DNA of 64,000 nucleotides from Noviluteimonas gilva (GCF_009740395.1 NZ_WOXT01000001.1:1-64000); one strand, 5' to 3'; shown: positions 41,937 through 50,915, counted from the stretch's first letter. Translations and numbers: made by a program. Notes: a model not told the origin generated them from the sequence alone.

Positions 41937-42215
41937 CAGATCGCCGCGAAGGTGCCGATGCCCGAGAGAGGACATCGAGGAGAACGCGCGACCGGAGCTC
42001 GGCTCCGAGATGTCCTCGACGGGCAAGGCACCGCCCATCGGGTGTGCTGGCTGTAGGCGCGCACCCATCAACAAGCGACGCCCCCATCACCACCAAGCTG
42101 TCGAGCAACCCAACGAGTAGCGCGCAGTGGACGTCGTGTTGGAGGCCACATTGCGGAGCTTGAGCTCTTGCGGAGCAATGTGGCCTCCAATACGGCGCGC
42201 CACTGCGCCCCTCTG
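41937..42215 (+). repeat. structured dispersed repeat, copy A
   Basis: Homologous to copy B at about 48559-48964 in the same orientation. Shared parts are CAGATCGCCGCG at the left, TGTGCTGGC-GT-GGCGCG in the middle (42042-42061), and a long stem-loop at the right. The stem (42122-42154 with 42175-42208) pairs 9, then 6, then 16 bases with one G-T and one small internal loop, and its 20-base loop is identical in both copies. A second inverted repeat at the left (GGTGCC..GAGGACATC facing GATGTCCTC..GGCACC) encloses the first 100 bases. I find no left terminal repeat matching copy B, so copy A may be truncated. Confidence 0.75.
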
Positions 42216-42245
42216 GTGGCCCCGCCCCAAAAAAAAACGACGCAA

Positions 42246-43139
42246 CTACCTACGCACCCCCCGCCCCCACTCAGCCAACAACACCGCAGTAGCAGCCGCA
42301 ACGTTCAAACTCTCAACCTTCCCACTACCAGGAATCGAAACGCGCAGATCGCACAACTCGGCGAGCGAAGAAGACATCCCCTCACCTTCCGCCCCGATGA
42401 CGTACACCAAGCGTTGCGGCAGCGCCGTCTCGAACAAAGGCACCCCACCACGCACCACAGTCGCAGCGAGCGCAAACCCCGCCCCCCGCAACTGCGCCAA
42501 CGAATTGTCATCGCGCCCCAACCGCACGAACGGAACGGCTTCCGCCCCGCCCTCGGCCACGCGCACCGCCGCACCCGACAACGCGAACGTCGAATGCTTC
42601 GGCAACAGAATCGCCGACACACCGAAATGCGCGGCCGAACGCAAAATCGCGCCGACGTTGTGCGGATTGCCGACGCCATCCAACCACAACGCACACACCG
42701 GACCCGCCGGCAAATGATGCAGCCACGTCGTCAGCGTCTGCTGCGGCTCGCGCAGCATGTCCGCGACCACGCCCTCGTGATGCTCGCTGCCCGCAAGACG
42801 ACGCAAGTCGCCCTCGTCCTCGACCACCCGATACCCGACGCGATGCGCCACGCACCAACGCAACATCGGCTGCAACTGCGGAATACGGTCCTGCACCAGA
42901 TACAACTTGCGCAAAGCTTCCGGCCGGCGATGGAACGCGGCCTTCACCGCGTTCACCCCGTACAGGCGCAACTCGGTTTCGCGATGTTCCCGCGCGTGCT
43001 GATGTTCTTCCGACGGCGCTTCCTCGCGATGCACCGGACGCTGCTCGCGCGCCGGCTCACGCGCCTCGCGCGGCGGGCGCGCGTCTTGCGCCGGCCGCTT
43101 GGGACCGCGCGACTTCCACGGCGATTCGCGTTCGCTCAC
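42246..43139 (-). CDS. rlmB: TrmH-family 23S rRNA 2'-O-methyltransferase (RlmB-like)
   Basis: A SPOUT-fold enzyme that methylates the ribose of a 23S rRNA guanosine (Gm2251 in E. coli for RlmB). The 297 residues have an unusual Arg/Pro/Glu-rich N-terminal extension (about 1-55), then the RNA-binding ELRLYGVNAVKAAFHRRPEA domain. The catalytic core has LDGVGNPHNVGAILRSAAHF, VIGAEGEGMSSSL and SGKVESLNVAAATAVLL. The start is GTG, overlapping the RND permease stop as GTGA; there is no ATG with better support. The RNA target is inferred by family. Confidence 0.9.
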   Translation of the reverse strand: MSERESPWKSRGPKRPAQDARPPREAREPAREQRPVHREEAPSEEHQHAREHRETELRLYGVNAVKAAFHRRPEALRKLYLVQDRIPQLQPMLRWCVAHRVGYRVVEDEGDLRRLAGSEHHEGVVADMLREPQQTLTTWLHHLPAGPVCALWLDGVGNPHNVGAILRSAAHFGVSAILLPKHSTFALSGAAVRVAEGGAEAVPFVRLGRDDNSLAQLRGAGFALAATVVRGGVPLFETALPQRLVYVIGAEGEGMSSSLAELCDLRVSIPGSGKVESLNVAAATAVLLAEWGRGVRR

Positions 43140-46100
43140 GAGGCCTCCTCGGCCGGATGCGTGTCGCCCACCGGGCGAACGGTGGCTTCCAGTTCCTTCA
43201 ACTCGTGCGCGACCGCTTCGGGCGAGCGCGTGTAGGGCGCGAGCAGCGCATAGAACGCCGGCACGACGAACAGGGACAGCAGCGTCGAGAAACCGACGCC
43301 GAAGATCACCACGACGCCGATGGTCGCACGGCTCGCCGAACCGGGACCGCCGGCGAGCACCAGCGGCAACGCGCCGACCATCGTGGCGATCGAGGTCATC
43401 AGGATCGGACGCAGGCGCACGCCCGAGGATTCGACGATCGCCTGGTGCACGCTGCGCCCTTCATCGCGCAACTGATTGGCGAACTCGACGATCAGGATGC
43501 CGTTCTTCGCCGCCAGGCCCACGAGCATGACGATGCCGATCTGACTGAAGAGATTGAGCGTGCCGCCCGTCACCCACAACCCGATCAGCGCGCCGAGCAC
43601 GCCCAGCGGCACGGTCAGCATGATCACGAAAGGATGGATGAAGCTTTCGAACTGCGCCGCGAGCACGAGATACACGACGAGCAAGGCCAGCGCGAAGGTC
43701 AGCAATACCGCGCCGCCCGCCTGCTGGTACTCGCGCGACTCGCCCTTCCAGTCGATCTGCGCCTGCTCCGGCAATTCCTGTGCGACGACCTGGTTGAGCC
43801 AGGTGATCGCATCGCCCATGCGATAGCCGGGCGCCAGGCCCATGCTGATCGTCACCGCACGCAGGCGGTTGAAGCGATTGAGCGAACCCGCCTCGGCGAC
43901 GTCCTGCAAGGTCACGAGGTTCGACAAGGGAATCAAGGCGCCGTCGCGCGCGCGCACCTGGATGGCCGCCAGATCGGCAGGCGTGGCGCGGCCGGTCTTG
44001 TTCGCCTGCACGACGACGTCGTATTCCTCGCCGCCGCGCACGAAGGTCGTGACGCGCCGCGACCCCATCATCGTTTCCAGCGCATGGCCGATGGATTCGA
44101 CGCTCACGCCCAGATCCGACGCACGCTGGCGATCGATCTGCACGCGCATCTGCGGGCGCGTTTCCTTGTAGTCGCTGTCGGCGCCGACGAGGCCCGGGTT
44201 CTGCTCGATGCGTTCGAGCAAACGATCGCGCCACTTCGCCAGTTCCGCGTAATCCGGACCGCCGAGCACGATCTGCACCGGCTGCCCGCGCGTGCGCACC
44301 AGACCACCACTGACCTGCGTGGAAATCCGCATGCCGGGCATCGTGTCGAGCTTCTTCTTCAGGTCCTGCGCGACGTTGGCCGTGTCTTCGCTGCGCTGCG
44401 ACCAATCCTTCAGGAACACGCTGAAGCGCGCGGTGTGCATCTCCTCGCTCGCGCCGAAGCCGCCGGGCACGCGCGCGTTGGCGCGTTCGATCGGGCCGTG
44501 ACCGATTTCCGGCGCGATGAGCTTCTCGGCCTGCTGCACCTGCTGCACGGTGTAGTCGTAACCCGCACCTTCAGGACCGGTGAGCGTGACGTTGAAGCTG
44601 CCGCGATCTTCCGGCGGCGCGAGTTCGGACGGAACGATCTTGAACAGAGCGAAGCTGGCGCCGAGCGCGACGAGCATGATCAGGCCGAAGAACATCGGCC
44701 GCTCGACGTTGCCTTCGAGGAAGCGCTTGTAACGCATGGTCACCCAGTCCAGGCGCTTGTTCACCCAGCGATGCACCGGGTTGCCCTTCTCTTCCGAATG
44801 CGGCCGCACCAGCTTGGACGACAACATCGGCGTGAGCGTCAGCGCGACGAACGCCGACAACGCGACGGCACCCGCCAGCGCGACCGACAACTCGCGGAAC
44901 AAGCGACCCGTGTTGCCTTCCATGAAACCGATCGGCAGGAACACCGCGACCAGCACCGCGGTCGTCGCGATCACCGCGAAGGCGACCTGTCGCGTACCGC
45001 GCGCGGCTGCCACGAGCTTGGGTTCGCCGAGGTCCGCGCGACGCTGGATGTTTTCCAGCACCACGATCGCATCGTCGACGACCAGGCCGATACACAACAC
45101 CAACGCGAGCAACGTCAGCAGGTTGATCGAATAACCGAACAGGTACAGCGGCAGGAACGCGGCGATCAAACACACCGGCACCGTGACCGCGGGGATCAAC
45201 GCGGCACGCACGCTGCCGAGGAAGATCCAGATCACGATCAGCACCAGCACGACTGCTTCGATCAGCGTGTGGTAGACGCGCTCGACCGAGGCGTCGATGA
45301 AGGTCGTCGTGTCGAAGGCGACGAAGATCTTCGTGCCCTGCGGGAGCGACGGCGCGATGCGTTCTGCTTCCGCACGCACGGCGCGTGCGACATCGAGCGC
45401 GTTCGCCGTCGATGTGCGCGCAACGCCCAGACCGATGTTGTTCTCGCCATTGGAGTGGTAGTACGCGCGACGTTCGGCGGAGGCGAGTTCGACCTTCGCC
45501 ACATCGCCCAGGCGCACGACGTAACCATCCGGGCCCTTGCCGAGCGGGATCTGCGCGAAGTCTTCGGGCTTCTGGTAATCGCGGGCGACGCGCAGCGTGA
45601 AGCCGCGCTCGGCCGATTCGATGCGGCCGGCGGGCAGTTCGACGTTCTCCTGCTGCAGCGCGTTTTCGACATCCTCGACGGTCAGCGCACGCGCGGCGAG
45701 CGCATCGCGATCGAGCCACACGCGCATCGCGTAACGCTGCTGGCCACCGATGCGGACCTGCGCGACACCATCGATGCTCGACAACCGGTCGACCACGTAC
45801 CGCTCGGCGTAGTCGGACAGCTGCAACGAATCCATGTTCGTCGAGCTCATGTTGAGCCAGATGATCGGATCCGAATCGCTTTCGACCTTGCTGACCTGCG
45901 GCGGATCGGCTTCTTCCGGCAGGCGGTTGCTCACGCGGCTCACCGCGCCGCGTACGTCGTTGGCCGCGCCTTCGATGTCGCGCGAGAGCGTGAACTCGAT
46001 GGTGACCGACGAACGTCCGTTGACGCTGCTCGACTGGATCGTCTCGACGCCTTCGATGCCCGACAGCGCGTCTTCCAGCACCTGCGTGACGCGCGTTTCG

Positions 46101-46276
46101 ACCACCTGCGCCGAGGCGCCGGTGTAGTTCACTTCGACCGAAACGATGGGCGGATCGATGGCGGGCAGTTCGCGCAGCGTCAGGCGCGTGAACGCCATGA
46201 CGCCCAGCACGATGAGCAACAGGCTGATGACGGTCGCGAAGACCGGGCGCTGGATCGAGATGTCGGACAGGCGCAT
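43136..46276 (-). CDS. RND multidrug efflux permease (HAE1 type)
   Basis: The inner-membrane pump of a tripartite efflux system, driven by protons. 1046 residues from ATG 46276: MRLSDISIQRPVFATVISLL at the N-terminus, two large periplasmic loops, and twelve spans. The essential proton-relay pair is in LCIGLVVDDAIVVLEN of the fourth span, and PIGFMEGNTGRLFRELSVAL is typical of the family. It is one base after its adaptor gene and overlaps rlmB by 4 bases. No outer-membrane channel gene is present here, so a TolC/OprM-like partner must be elsewhere. Substrates cannot be predicted. Confidence 0.95.
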   Translation of the reverse strand: MRLSDISIQRPVFATVISLLLIVLGVMAFTRLTLRELPAIDPPIVSVEVNYTGASAQVVETRVTQVLEDALSGIEGVETIQSSSVNGRSSVTIEFTLSRDIEGAANDVRGAVSRVSNRLPEEADPPQVSKVESDSDPIIWLNMSSTNMDSLQLSDYAERYVVDRLSSIDGVAQVRIGGQQRYAMRVWLDRDALAARALTVEDVENALQQENVELPAGRIESAERGFTLRVARDYQKPEDFAQIPLGKGPDGYVVRLGDVAKVELASAERRAYYHSNGENNIGLGVARTSTANALDVARAVRAEAERIAPSLPQGTKIFVAFDTTTFIDASVERVYHTLIEAVVLVLIVIWIFLGSVRAALIPAVTVPVCLIAAFLPLYLFGYSINLLTLLALVLCIGLVVDDAIVVLENIQRRADLGEPKLVAAARGTRQVAFAVIATTAVLVAVFLPIGFMEGNTGRLFRELSVALAGAVALSAFVALTLTPMLSSKLVRPHSEEKGNPVHRWVNKRLDWVTMRYKRFLEGNVERPMFFGLIMLVALGASFALFKIVPSELAPPEDRGSFNVTLTGPEGAGYDYTVQQVQQAEKLIAPEIGHGPIERANARVPGGFGASEEMHTARFSVFLKDWSQRSEDTANVAQDLKKKLDTMPGMRISTQVSGGLVRTRGQPVQIVLGGPDYAELAKWRDRLLERIEQNPGLVGADSDYKETRPQMRVQIDRQRASDLGVSVESIGHALETMMGSRRVTTFVRGGEEYDVVVQANKTGRATPADLAAIQVRARDGALIPLSNLVTLQDVAEAGSLNRFNRLRAVTISMGLAPGYRMGDAITWLNQVVAQELPEQAQIDWKGESREYQQAGGAVLLTFALALLVVYLVLAAQFESFIHPFVIMLTVPLGVLGALIGLWVTGGTLNLFSQIGIVMLVGLAAKNGILIVEFANQLRDEGRSVHQAIVESSGVRLRPILMTSIATMVGALPLVLAGGPGSASRATIGVVVIFGVGFSTLLSLFVVPAFYALLAPYTRSPEAVAHELKELEATVRPVGDTHPAEEAS

Positions 46277-46277
46277 G

Positions 46278-47360
46278 TCAGCCCTTCGCCGCCGGCGCTG
46301 CCGCTGCCGCTGCCGCCGTTTCCGAAATCTTCGCGCCGGGGCGCAGCTTGCCGGTGCCGTCGACGACGATGCGGTCGCCCGCGCGGATGCCCTTGAGGAT
46401 TTCGGCCTGGCCGTCGGTGCGCGTGCCGATCTGCACGTCGACCTGTTCGACGCTGCCATCGGGCTTCACGCGATACACGAACGTGCGATCGCCGACCTGC
46501 ACCACCGAGATCTCCGGCAGCAGCAGCGCGGTGCGTTGCGCGCGTTGCAATTCGATGTTCACCAGCATGCCAGGACGGAGCTTGCGTTCGTCGTTCGGGA
46601 AATCGGCGCGCACCGTGACCGAGCGCGTGGTCGGATCGACGCGCGCTTCCACCGTCGTGACCGTGCCGACCAGGCGCGCATCGGGATAGGCGGCCGTGCG
46701 GCCGAACACCTGCTGGCCGATGGCGAGTTGCGAGAGCGCGGCTTCGGGCACGGGGAAGTCGACGTACATGTGCGACAGATCGTCGAGCGTCGCGATCGCC
46801 GTACCCGGCGTGATCAACGCGCCCGGGCTCACCTGGCGAATGCCGAGCACGCCGCCGAACGGCGCGCGGATCGAACGATCGCCCAGCTGCGCGCGCATCT
46901 GGTTCACCTGCGCCTGCGCCTGGTCGCGCGTGGCGCGTTGCGTGTCGAGCTGCGAGGTGGCGATGAGCTGCTGCTGCGCGAGTTCCTGCTGGCGCGCATA
47001 CAACTGTTGCGCTTCCTTCGCGGCCGCTTCGGCCGATGCGAGCGCGGCTTGCTGCTGCTGGCCGCTGAGCGTGACGAGCACCGCGCCCTTGCCCACTTCA
47101 TCGCCGCTGTCGAAATGTACGGCCTGCACGATCTCGCTCACCTTGGCGGTGACGGTGATCGAATCGCGTGCGCGCGCCGTGCCGATGGCGACGATCGCAT
47201 CGGCGAACGACTTGGGCTGCAACACGGTCGTGGTGACGATGACCGGCGCGTTGGCGCCGTCCTTGCCGCGATTGGAAGCGGCGGCTTCGTCCTTGCCGCA
47301 GCCCGACAGGGCGGCCGCGAGCAGGGCGATGAAACAGAGGGAACGAGGGGGATGCGTCAT
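46278..47360 (-). CDS. RND efflux periplasmic adaptor lipoprotein
   Basis: The membrane fusion protein linking the permease to an outer-membrane channel. 360 residues with a lipoprotein signal ending LLAAALSGCGKD (Cys21). There is a barrel-sandwich lipoyl half (VHFDSGDEVGKGAVLVTLSG), an alpha-helical hairpin (ALASAEAAAKEAQQLYARQ ... QVNQMRAQLGD) and the second lipoyl half (RAPFGGVLGIRQVSPGALIT). The beta-barrel domain follows. It leads the adaptor-permease-rlmB unit and diverges from the cysteine synthase across 222 bases. Confidence 0.95.
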   Translation of the reverse strand: MTHPPRSLCFIALLAAALSGCGKDEAAASNRGKDGANAPVIVTTTVLQPKSFADAIVAIGTARARDSITVTAKVSEIVQAVHFDSGDEVGKGAVLVTLSGQQQQAALASAEAAAKEAQQLYARQQELAQQQLIATSQLDTQRATRDQAQAQVNQMRAQLGDRSIRAPFGGVLGIRQVSPGALITPGTAIATLDDLSHMYVDFPVPEAALSQLAIGQQVFGRTAAYPDARLVGTVTTVEARVDPTTRSVTVRADFPNDERKLRPGMLVNIELQRAQRTALLLPEISVVQVGDRTFVYRVKPDGSVEQVDVQIGTRTDGQAEILKGIRAGDRIVVDGTGKLRPGAKISETAAAAAAAPAAKG

Positions 47361-47582
47361 GCGCGGGATTCTAGGCCGTCCGGTGCGAGGGTTCGGTTAC
47401 CGCGGGCACGAAAAGTGCGTACCTGCCCGCGAACCTGTCTGGAACGCCCCGGCAGCCCCCTCGGTTGACCCGCACGAACCCGAATGTTCCATGACCAATG
47501 ACAGTGGCGCGCGGCATATTGGCGTCCTGCGCGGCTTCAGCTTCGCGTTCTCCTTTCCGTCCCCCACGTGAGTCCAGAACCA

Positions 47583-48536
47583 ATGCGCTACGACAGCATC
47601 CTCGACACCATCGGCCGCACCCCGGTCGTCCGCCTCAACCACATCGCGCCGAAGAACGTCACGATGTACGCGAAGGTCGAGTCGTTCAATCCGGGCGGTT
47701 CGGTCAAGGATCGACTCGCGATCGCGATCATCCTCGATGCCGAAGCGAAGGGTTTGCTCAAGCCCGGCGACACGGTGGTCGAAGCGACATCGGGCAACAC
47801 CGGCGTCGCGCTCGCGATGGTGTGCGCCGCGCGCGGTTACAAGTTCGTCGCGACGATGGCCGATTCGTTCTCCATCGAACGCCGCAAGTTGATGCGCGCG
47901 TACGGCGCGAAGGTGATCCTGACGCCTGCCGCCGAACGCGGCAGCGGCATGGTGCGTCGCGCCGAAGAACTCGCGAAGCAACACGGTTGGTTCCTCGCGC
48001 GCCAGTTCACCAATCCGGCGAATCCCGCGTATCACCGCCAGACGACGGCCGCGGAAATCCTGCGCGATTTCGCCGGCGATCGCCTCGATCATTTCGTCAC
48101 CGGTTGGGGCACGGGCGGCACGCTCACGGGCGTTGGCGAAGTGCTGCGCGTGGCGCGGCCCGAAGTGAAGATCACCACGTGCGAACCGGCGGGCGCAGCG
48201 TTGTTGCAGGGCGCCGAATTCGTGCCGCACAAGATCCAGGGTTGGACACCCGACTTCGTGCCGGAAGTGCTCAATCGCGAGGTCGCCGGATCGTTGTTGA
48301 AGATCGACGAGATGCTCGCGCGCGATACGGCGCGCAGGCTTGCGCAGGAAGAAGGCTTGTTCGTCGGTCTCTCGGCCGGCGGCACGGTGGCCGGCGCGCT
48401 GGAAGTCGCGAAGTCCGCGAAGGACGGCGACGTGATCCTGGCCATGCTGCCCGATACGGGCGAACGCTACTTCTCGACGATCCTGTTCGAAGGCGTCAAC
48501 GAAGGCTCGGATGACGAGTGGTTGGCGGGGCTTTAA
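47583..48536 (+). CDS. cysK: cysteine synthase (O-acetylserine sulfhydrylase)
   Basis: A PLP enzyme making cysteine from O-acetylserine and sulfide. 317 residues from ATG 47583, beginning MRYDSILDTIGRTPVVRLN like other members; a GTG 15 bases earlier is an alternative. The PLP lysine is K42 in NPGGSVKDRLA. The phosphate-binding loops are TSGNTGVALAM and TGWGTGGTLTGVGE, and a late Ser lies in LSAGGTVAGALEVAK. Cystathionine beta-synthase-like enzymes share this core, but no CBS domain is present. It diverges from the efflux operon. Confidence 0.93.
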   Translation: MRYDSILDTIGRTPVVRLNHIAPKNVTMYAKVESFNPGGSVKDRLAIAIILDAEAKGLLKPGDTVVEATSGNTGVALAMVCAARGYKFVATMADSFSIERRKLMRAYGAKVILTPAAERGSGMVRRAEELAKQHGWFLARQFTNPANPAYHRQTTAAEILRDFAGDRLDHFVTGWGTGGTLTGVGEVLRVARPEVKITTCEPAGAALLQGAEFVPHKIQGWTPDFVPEVLNREVAGSLLKIDEMLARDTARRLAQEEGLFVGLSAGGTVAGALEVAKSAKDGDVILAMLPDTGERYFSTILFEGVNEGSDDEWLAGL

Positions 48537-48558
48537 GCGCGATTCGCGGAATCACTGC

Positions 48559-48964
48559 CGTCGCGTTGCTTGCGCCTCCACCAGACGGGCGGCGATTTGA
48601 TGGCAGAGCGGTTGCGCTGAGGTCCCACCTTCTCTCCCGAAGGGAGAGAAGCACCGCTTCGCCGCTTCGCCCCTCAGATCGCCGCGAGGAACGTCGCCTG
48701 CCAGAGGCGACGAAGTCACGACGGTGCGCGCGCCGAGGTGGGCGACGTTCCGTCCGTCTGGTGTGCTGGCAGTCGGCGCGAACCAATCAGCGCGCATCGC
48801 AACCATTCATCAGGTGCTGTCGCGAGAACATCAGCCCTGATGCGCAGCGGTCGTCGCGTTGAAGGCCACATTGCGGAGCTTGAGCTCTTGCGGAGCAATG
48901 TGGCCTTCAATGCGGCGTGCCGATGCGCCGGTCTGGTGGAAGCGCAACACAAGCAACGGCGATG
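48559..48964 (+). repeat. MITE-like structured repeat, copy B, with terminal inverted repeats
   Basis: The left end GCGCCTCCACCAGACGGGCG (48572-48591) matches the reverse complement of the right end (48926-48945) at 18 of 20 bases. An outer GTTGCTTG (48565-48572) is mirrored at 48950-48957 after a short insertion, and the similarity fades within a few more bases. Inside are a small hairpin (TTCTCTCCC/GGGAGAGAA at 48630-48650), an inverted repeat GGAACGTCGCC/GGCGACGTTCC, and the long stem-loop (48842-48874 with 48895-48928). No transposase or convincing coding frame is inside. I did not see a clear target duplication. Confidence 0.75.
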
Positions 48965-48999
48965 GTTCTGCGCAGTACACCTCAAGCCTTACCCCACCC

Positions 49000-49033
49000 A
49001 AAAAGAAGCCCGCCGTGTGGCGGGCTTCTTTTT
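49000..49033. terminator. bidirectional intrinsic terminator
   Basis: A5-GAAGCCCGCC, loop GTGT, GGCGGGCTTC-T5: a 15-bp perfect stem with an A-run on the left and T-run on the right. It lies just beyond repeat B. It can terminate plus-strand transcription from cysK and minus-strand transcription of the membrane protein gene that ends at 49058. Confidence 0.92.
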
Positions 49034-49057
49034 GACCTCCCCTGGAGGGGAGGTGAA

Positions 49058-49600
49058 TCAGGCGACGAACGTCCCGCCTTCGGAAGCATGCGGATCGACG
49101 CGCCCATGGCAGATCGCCATGACGCGGTTGCGCATGCGGCGCGGGTTGTCGAAGGACTGGATGGCCAGCGCGGCCATGCTCATCGCGACGGTGAGATTGG
49201 CCAGCGCGGTTTCCCCGTTGGCGGCGAGCATGCTCGGCGTCAGCGCGGCGGCGACGGTCAGCGCGACCGACACGAACACATACTTGCGGATCGCCGACCA
49301 CGCGCTGTGATCGACCCCCTTCGCGTTGAAACCGCGGCGGTACGGCAGGCCCATGACCTTGGCGAGCGAATCGGCCAGCCGGATTTCGTGCAGCGTGCCG
49401 GCGGCCTTGATGATGAAACCGAGCAACGTGGCGCCCAGGCCCGCGAACGGCACCCACGACGGCAGCCCCATGCCCTTGGGCAAAGTGACGCACACGCAGG
49501 CGAACACGAACAGGACCAGGCCGAGCCGGTGGAAGCGAGCGGCGACATCGACCTTCGATTGCAGGCGGTCGACGTTGAGGAGCGTAAAGGGCGACTTCAT
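49058..49600 (-). CDS. membrane protein of unknown function, 180 aa
   Basis: The start at 49600 (MKSPFTLLNVDRLQSKVD) is preferred; the longer frame upstream is Arg-rich and not membrane-like. Hydrophobic segments lie at about residues 27-43 (LVLFVFACVCVTLP), 48-68 (FAGLGATLLGFIIKAAG) and 105-150 (YVFVSVALTVAAALTPSML and LANLTVAMSMAALAIQSF). This gives roughly three to four spans in the inner membrane. It ends with ICHGRVDPHASEGGTFVA. No family is recognised. It has no strong ribosome binding site, and it diverges from the macro-domain gene. Confidence 0.6.
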   Translation of the reverse strand: MKSPFTLLNVDRLQSKVDVAARFHRLGLVLFVFACVCVTLPKGMGLPSWVPFAGLGATLLGFIIKAAGTLHEIRLADSLAKVMGLPYRRGFNAKGVDHSAWSAIRKYVFVSVALTVAAALTPSMLAANGETALANLTVAMSMAALAIQSFDNPRRMRNRVMAICHGRVDPHASEGGTFVA

Positions 49601-49779
49601 GGAAAGACTGACGAGATGGACGCGCAAACGGTTGCAGGGGCGAGGGTCGCAGCGATTCCGGCGGCGGGCCGGGTGCCGCGTCACAGCTCGAAATATCCCC
49701 ACGGGGCGCGCATTCCACCACGATTTCACGGCATCCTCATGAATGCGCTGGTAGCGGCCGTTCGGCCCGGGGAGGCCTC

Positions 49780-50298
49780 ATGAAAATCGAAGTGGTCGAA
49801 GGCGACATCACCACCCTGCCCGTCGACGCCATCGTCAACGCGGCCAACCACGCGCTGCTCGGCGGCGGCGGGGTGGACGGCGCGATCCACCGCGCCGCGG
49901 GCCCGGGATTGCGCGAGGAATGCGAAGCGCTGCCGGCCTACATCGCGGGCGTGCGCTGCCCCACCGGCGAGGCGCGGATCACGCATGGGCACCTGCTGCC
50001 GGCGAAGTTCGTGATCCATACGGTCGGTCCGGTCTGGCGCGGCGGCCGTGGCGGAGAACCCGCGCAATTGGAAGCCTGCTACAACGCCTGCCTCGCGCTG
50101 GCGGCGGACTACGACATGGAAGCGATCGCGTTCCCGGCGATCAGCTGCGGCGTGTTCGGTTATCCGGTCGAACTCGCGGTGCCGCTCGCGGTGCGCACCG
50201 TGCGCACATGGAAAGGCGACAAGCCCGCGCGCGTGGTGTTCTCCTGTTTCGACCCCGGCATGGCCGCGCGCTACCGTGCGATGCTCGCGCTCGCATGA
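49780..50298 (+). CDS. ymdB: macro-domain O-acetyl-ADP-ribose deacetylase
   Basis: Hydrolyses O-acetyl-ADP-ribose and may reverse ADP-ribosylation; in E. coli YmdB also modulates RNase III. The 172-residue protein is a single macro domain: VEGDITTLPVDAIVNAANHA, then LLGGGGVDGAIHRAAG (ADP-ribose loop 1 with catalytic Asn and Asp), HTVGPVWRGG, and AISCGVFGYPVELAVPLA (loop 2). GGGGAGGCC directly precedes the start. Its stop overlaps the start of the next gene by 4 bases, linking the two. Confidence 0.92.
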   Translation: MKIEVVEGDITTLPVDAIVNAANHALLGGGGVDGAIHRAAGPGLREECEALPAYIAGVRCPTGEARITHGHLLPAKFVIHTVGPVWRGGRGGEPAQLEACYNACLALAADYDMEAIAFPAISCGVFGYPVELAVPLAVRTVRTWKGDKPARVVFSCFDPGMAARYRAMLALA

Positions 50299-50915
50299 GC
50301 CCTTCGACGCGCTCGTTGTTGATCGCCAACGCCGCGACGCTCGTCGCGGCGCTCGTGTTCCAGTGGCCCGCGGGCTGGTTGTTGTGGCCGTATTGGATCC
50401 AGAGCGTGGTGATCGGCTGGTACGCGCGCAAGCGCATGCTCGGCCTGTATCGCTTCAGCACCGATGGCTTCACGTCGAACGACCAGCCGGTGCCGGAGAA
50501 CGCGAAAGGCAAGCGCGAGACGGCGAACTTCTTCACCCTGCACTACGGGTTCTTCCACTTCGCGTACCTGATCTTCCTGGGCGCGGAGCATCCGCTGGTC
50601 GCAGGGTGGGATTTGCTTGCGCTCGGCGCGTGCGCGGCGTCGTTCGTGTTGTCGCAGCGGCAGACCTACGCGGTGCAGCACGATGCCGACCTGCGCGGCA
50701 GGCCGAATCTCGGCACGCTGATGTTCACCCCTTACCTGCGCGTGTTGCCGATGCACCTGTCGATCCTGATCGGCGCGGCGCTCGGGGGCGGGACGGGGTT
50801 GCTGGTGTTATTCACCGTGTTGAAGACGGCGAGCGATATCGGGATGGATGCGATTGATCGGCGGTTGGCGGAGAAGCACGCCGACAAGATCGAAGCGGCG
50901 GCTTCGCCGCCTTGA
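50295..50915 (+). CDS. DUF6498-like integral membrane protein
   Basis: A 206-residue polytopic membrane protein coupled by a 4-base overlap to the macro-domain gene. Hydrophobic segments are LLIANAATLVAALVFQW, WLLWPYWIQSVVIGWY, TLHYGFFHFAYLIFLGAEHP, WDLLALGACAASFVLS and MHLSILIGAALGGGTGLLVL. The 'WPYWIQSVVIGWYARKRM' and 'HYGFFHFAYLIFL' strings are what I recall for DUF6498; function is unknown. It ends with DASDIGMDAIDRR-type sequence and a soluble tail, followed by a hairpin before the convergent fba gene. Confidence 0.75.
   Translation: MSPSTRSLLIANAATLVAALVFQWPAGWLLWPYWIQSVVIGWYARKRMLGLYRFSTDGFTSNDQPVPENAKGKRETANFFTLHYGFFHFAYLIFLGAEHPLVAGWDLLALGACAASFVLSQRQTYAVQHDADLRGRPNLGTLMFTPYLRVLPMHLSILIGAALGGGTGLLVLFTVLKTASDIGMDAIDRRLAEKHADKIEAAASPP

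Noticed and set aside
43157-46396. 1079-residue plus-strand open frame opposite the efflux permease
   Set aside because: Its composition (Arg/His/Asp-rich) is that of a shadow frame, and the permease on the other strand has full family motifs.
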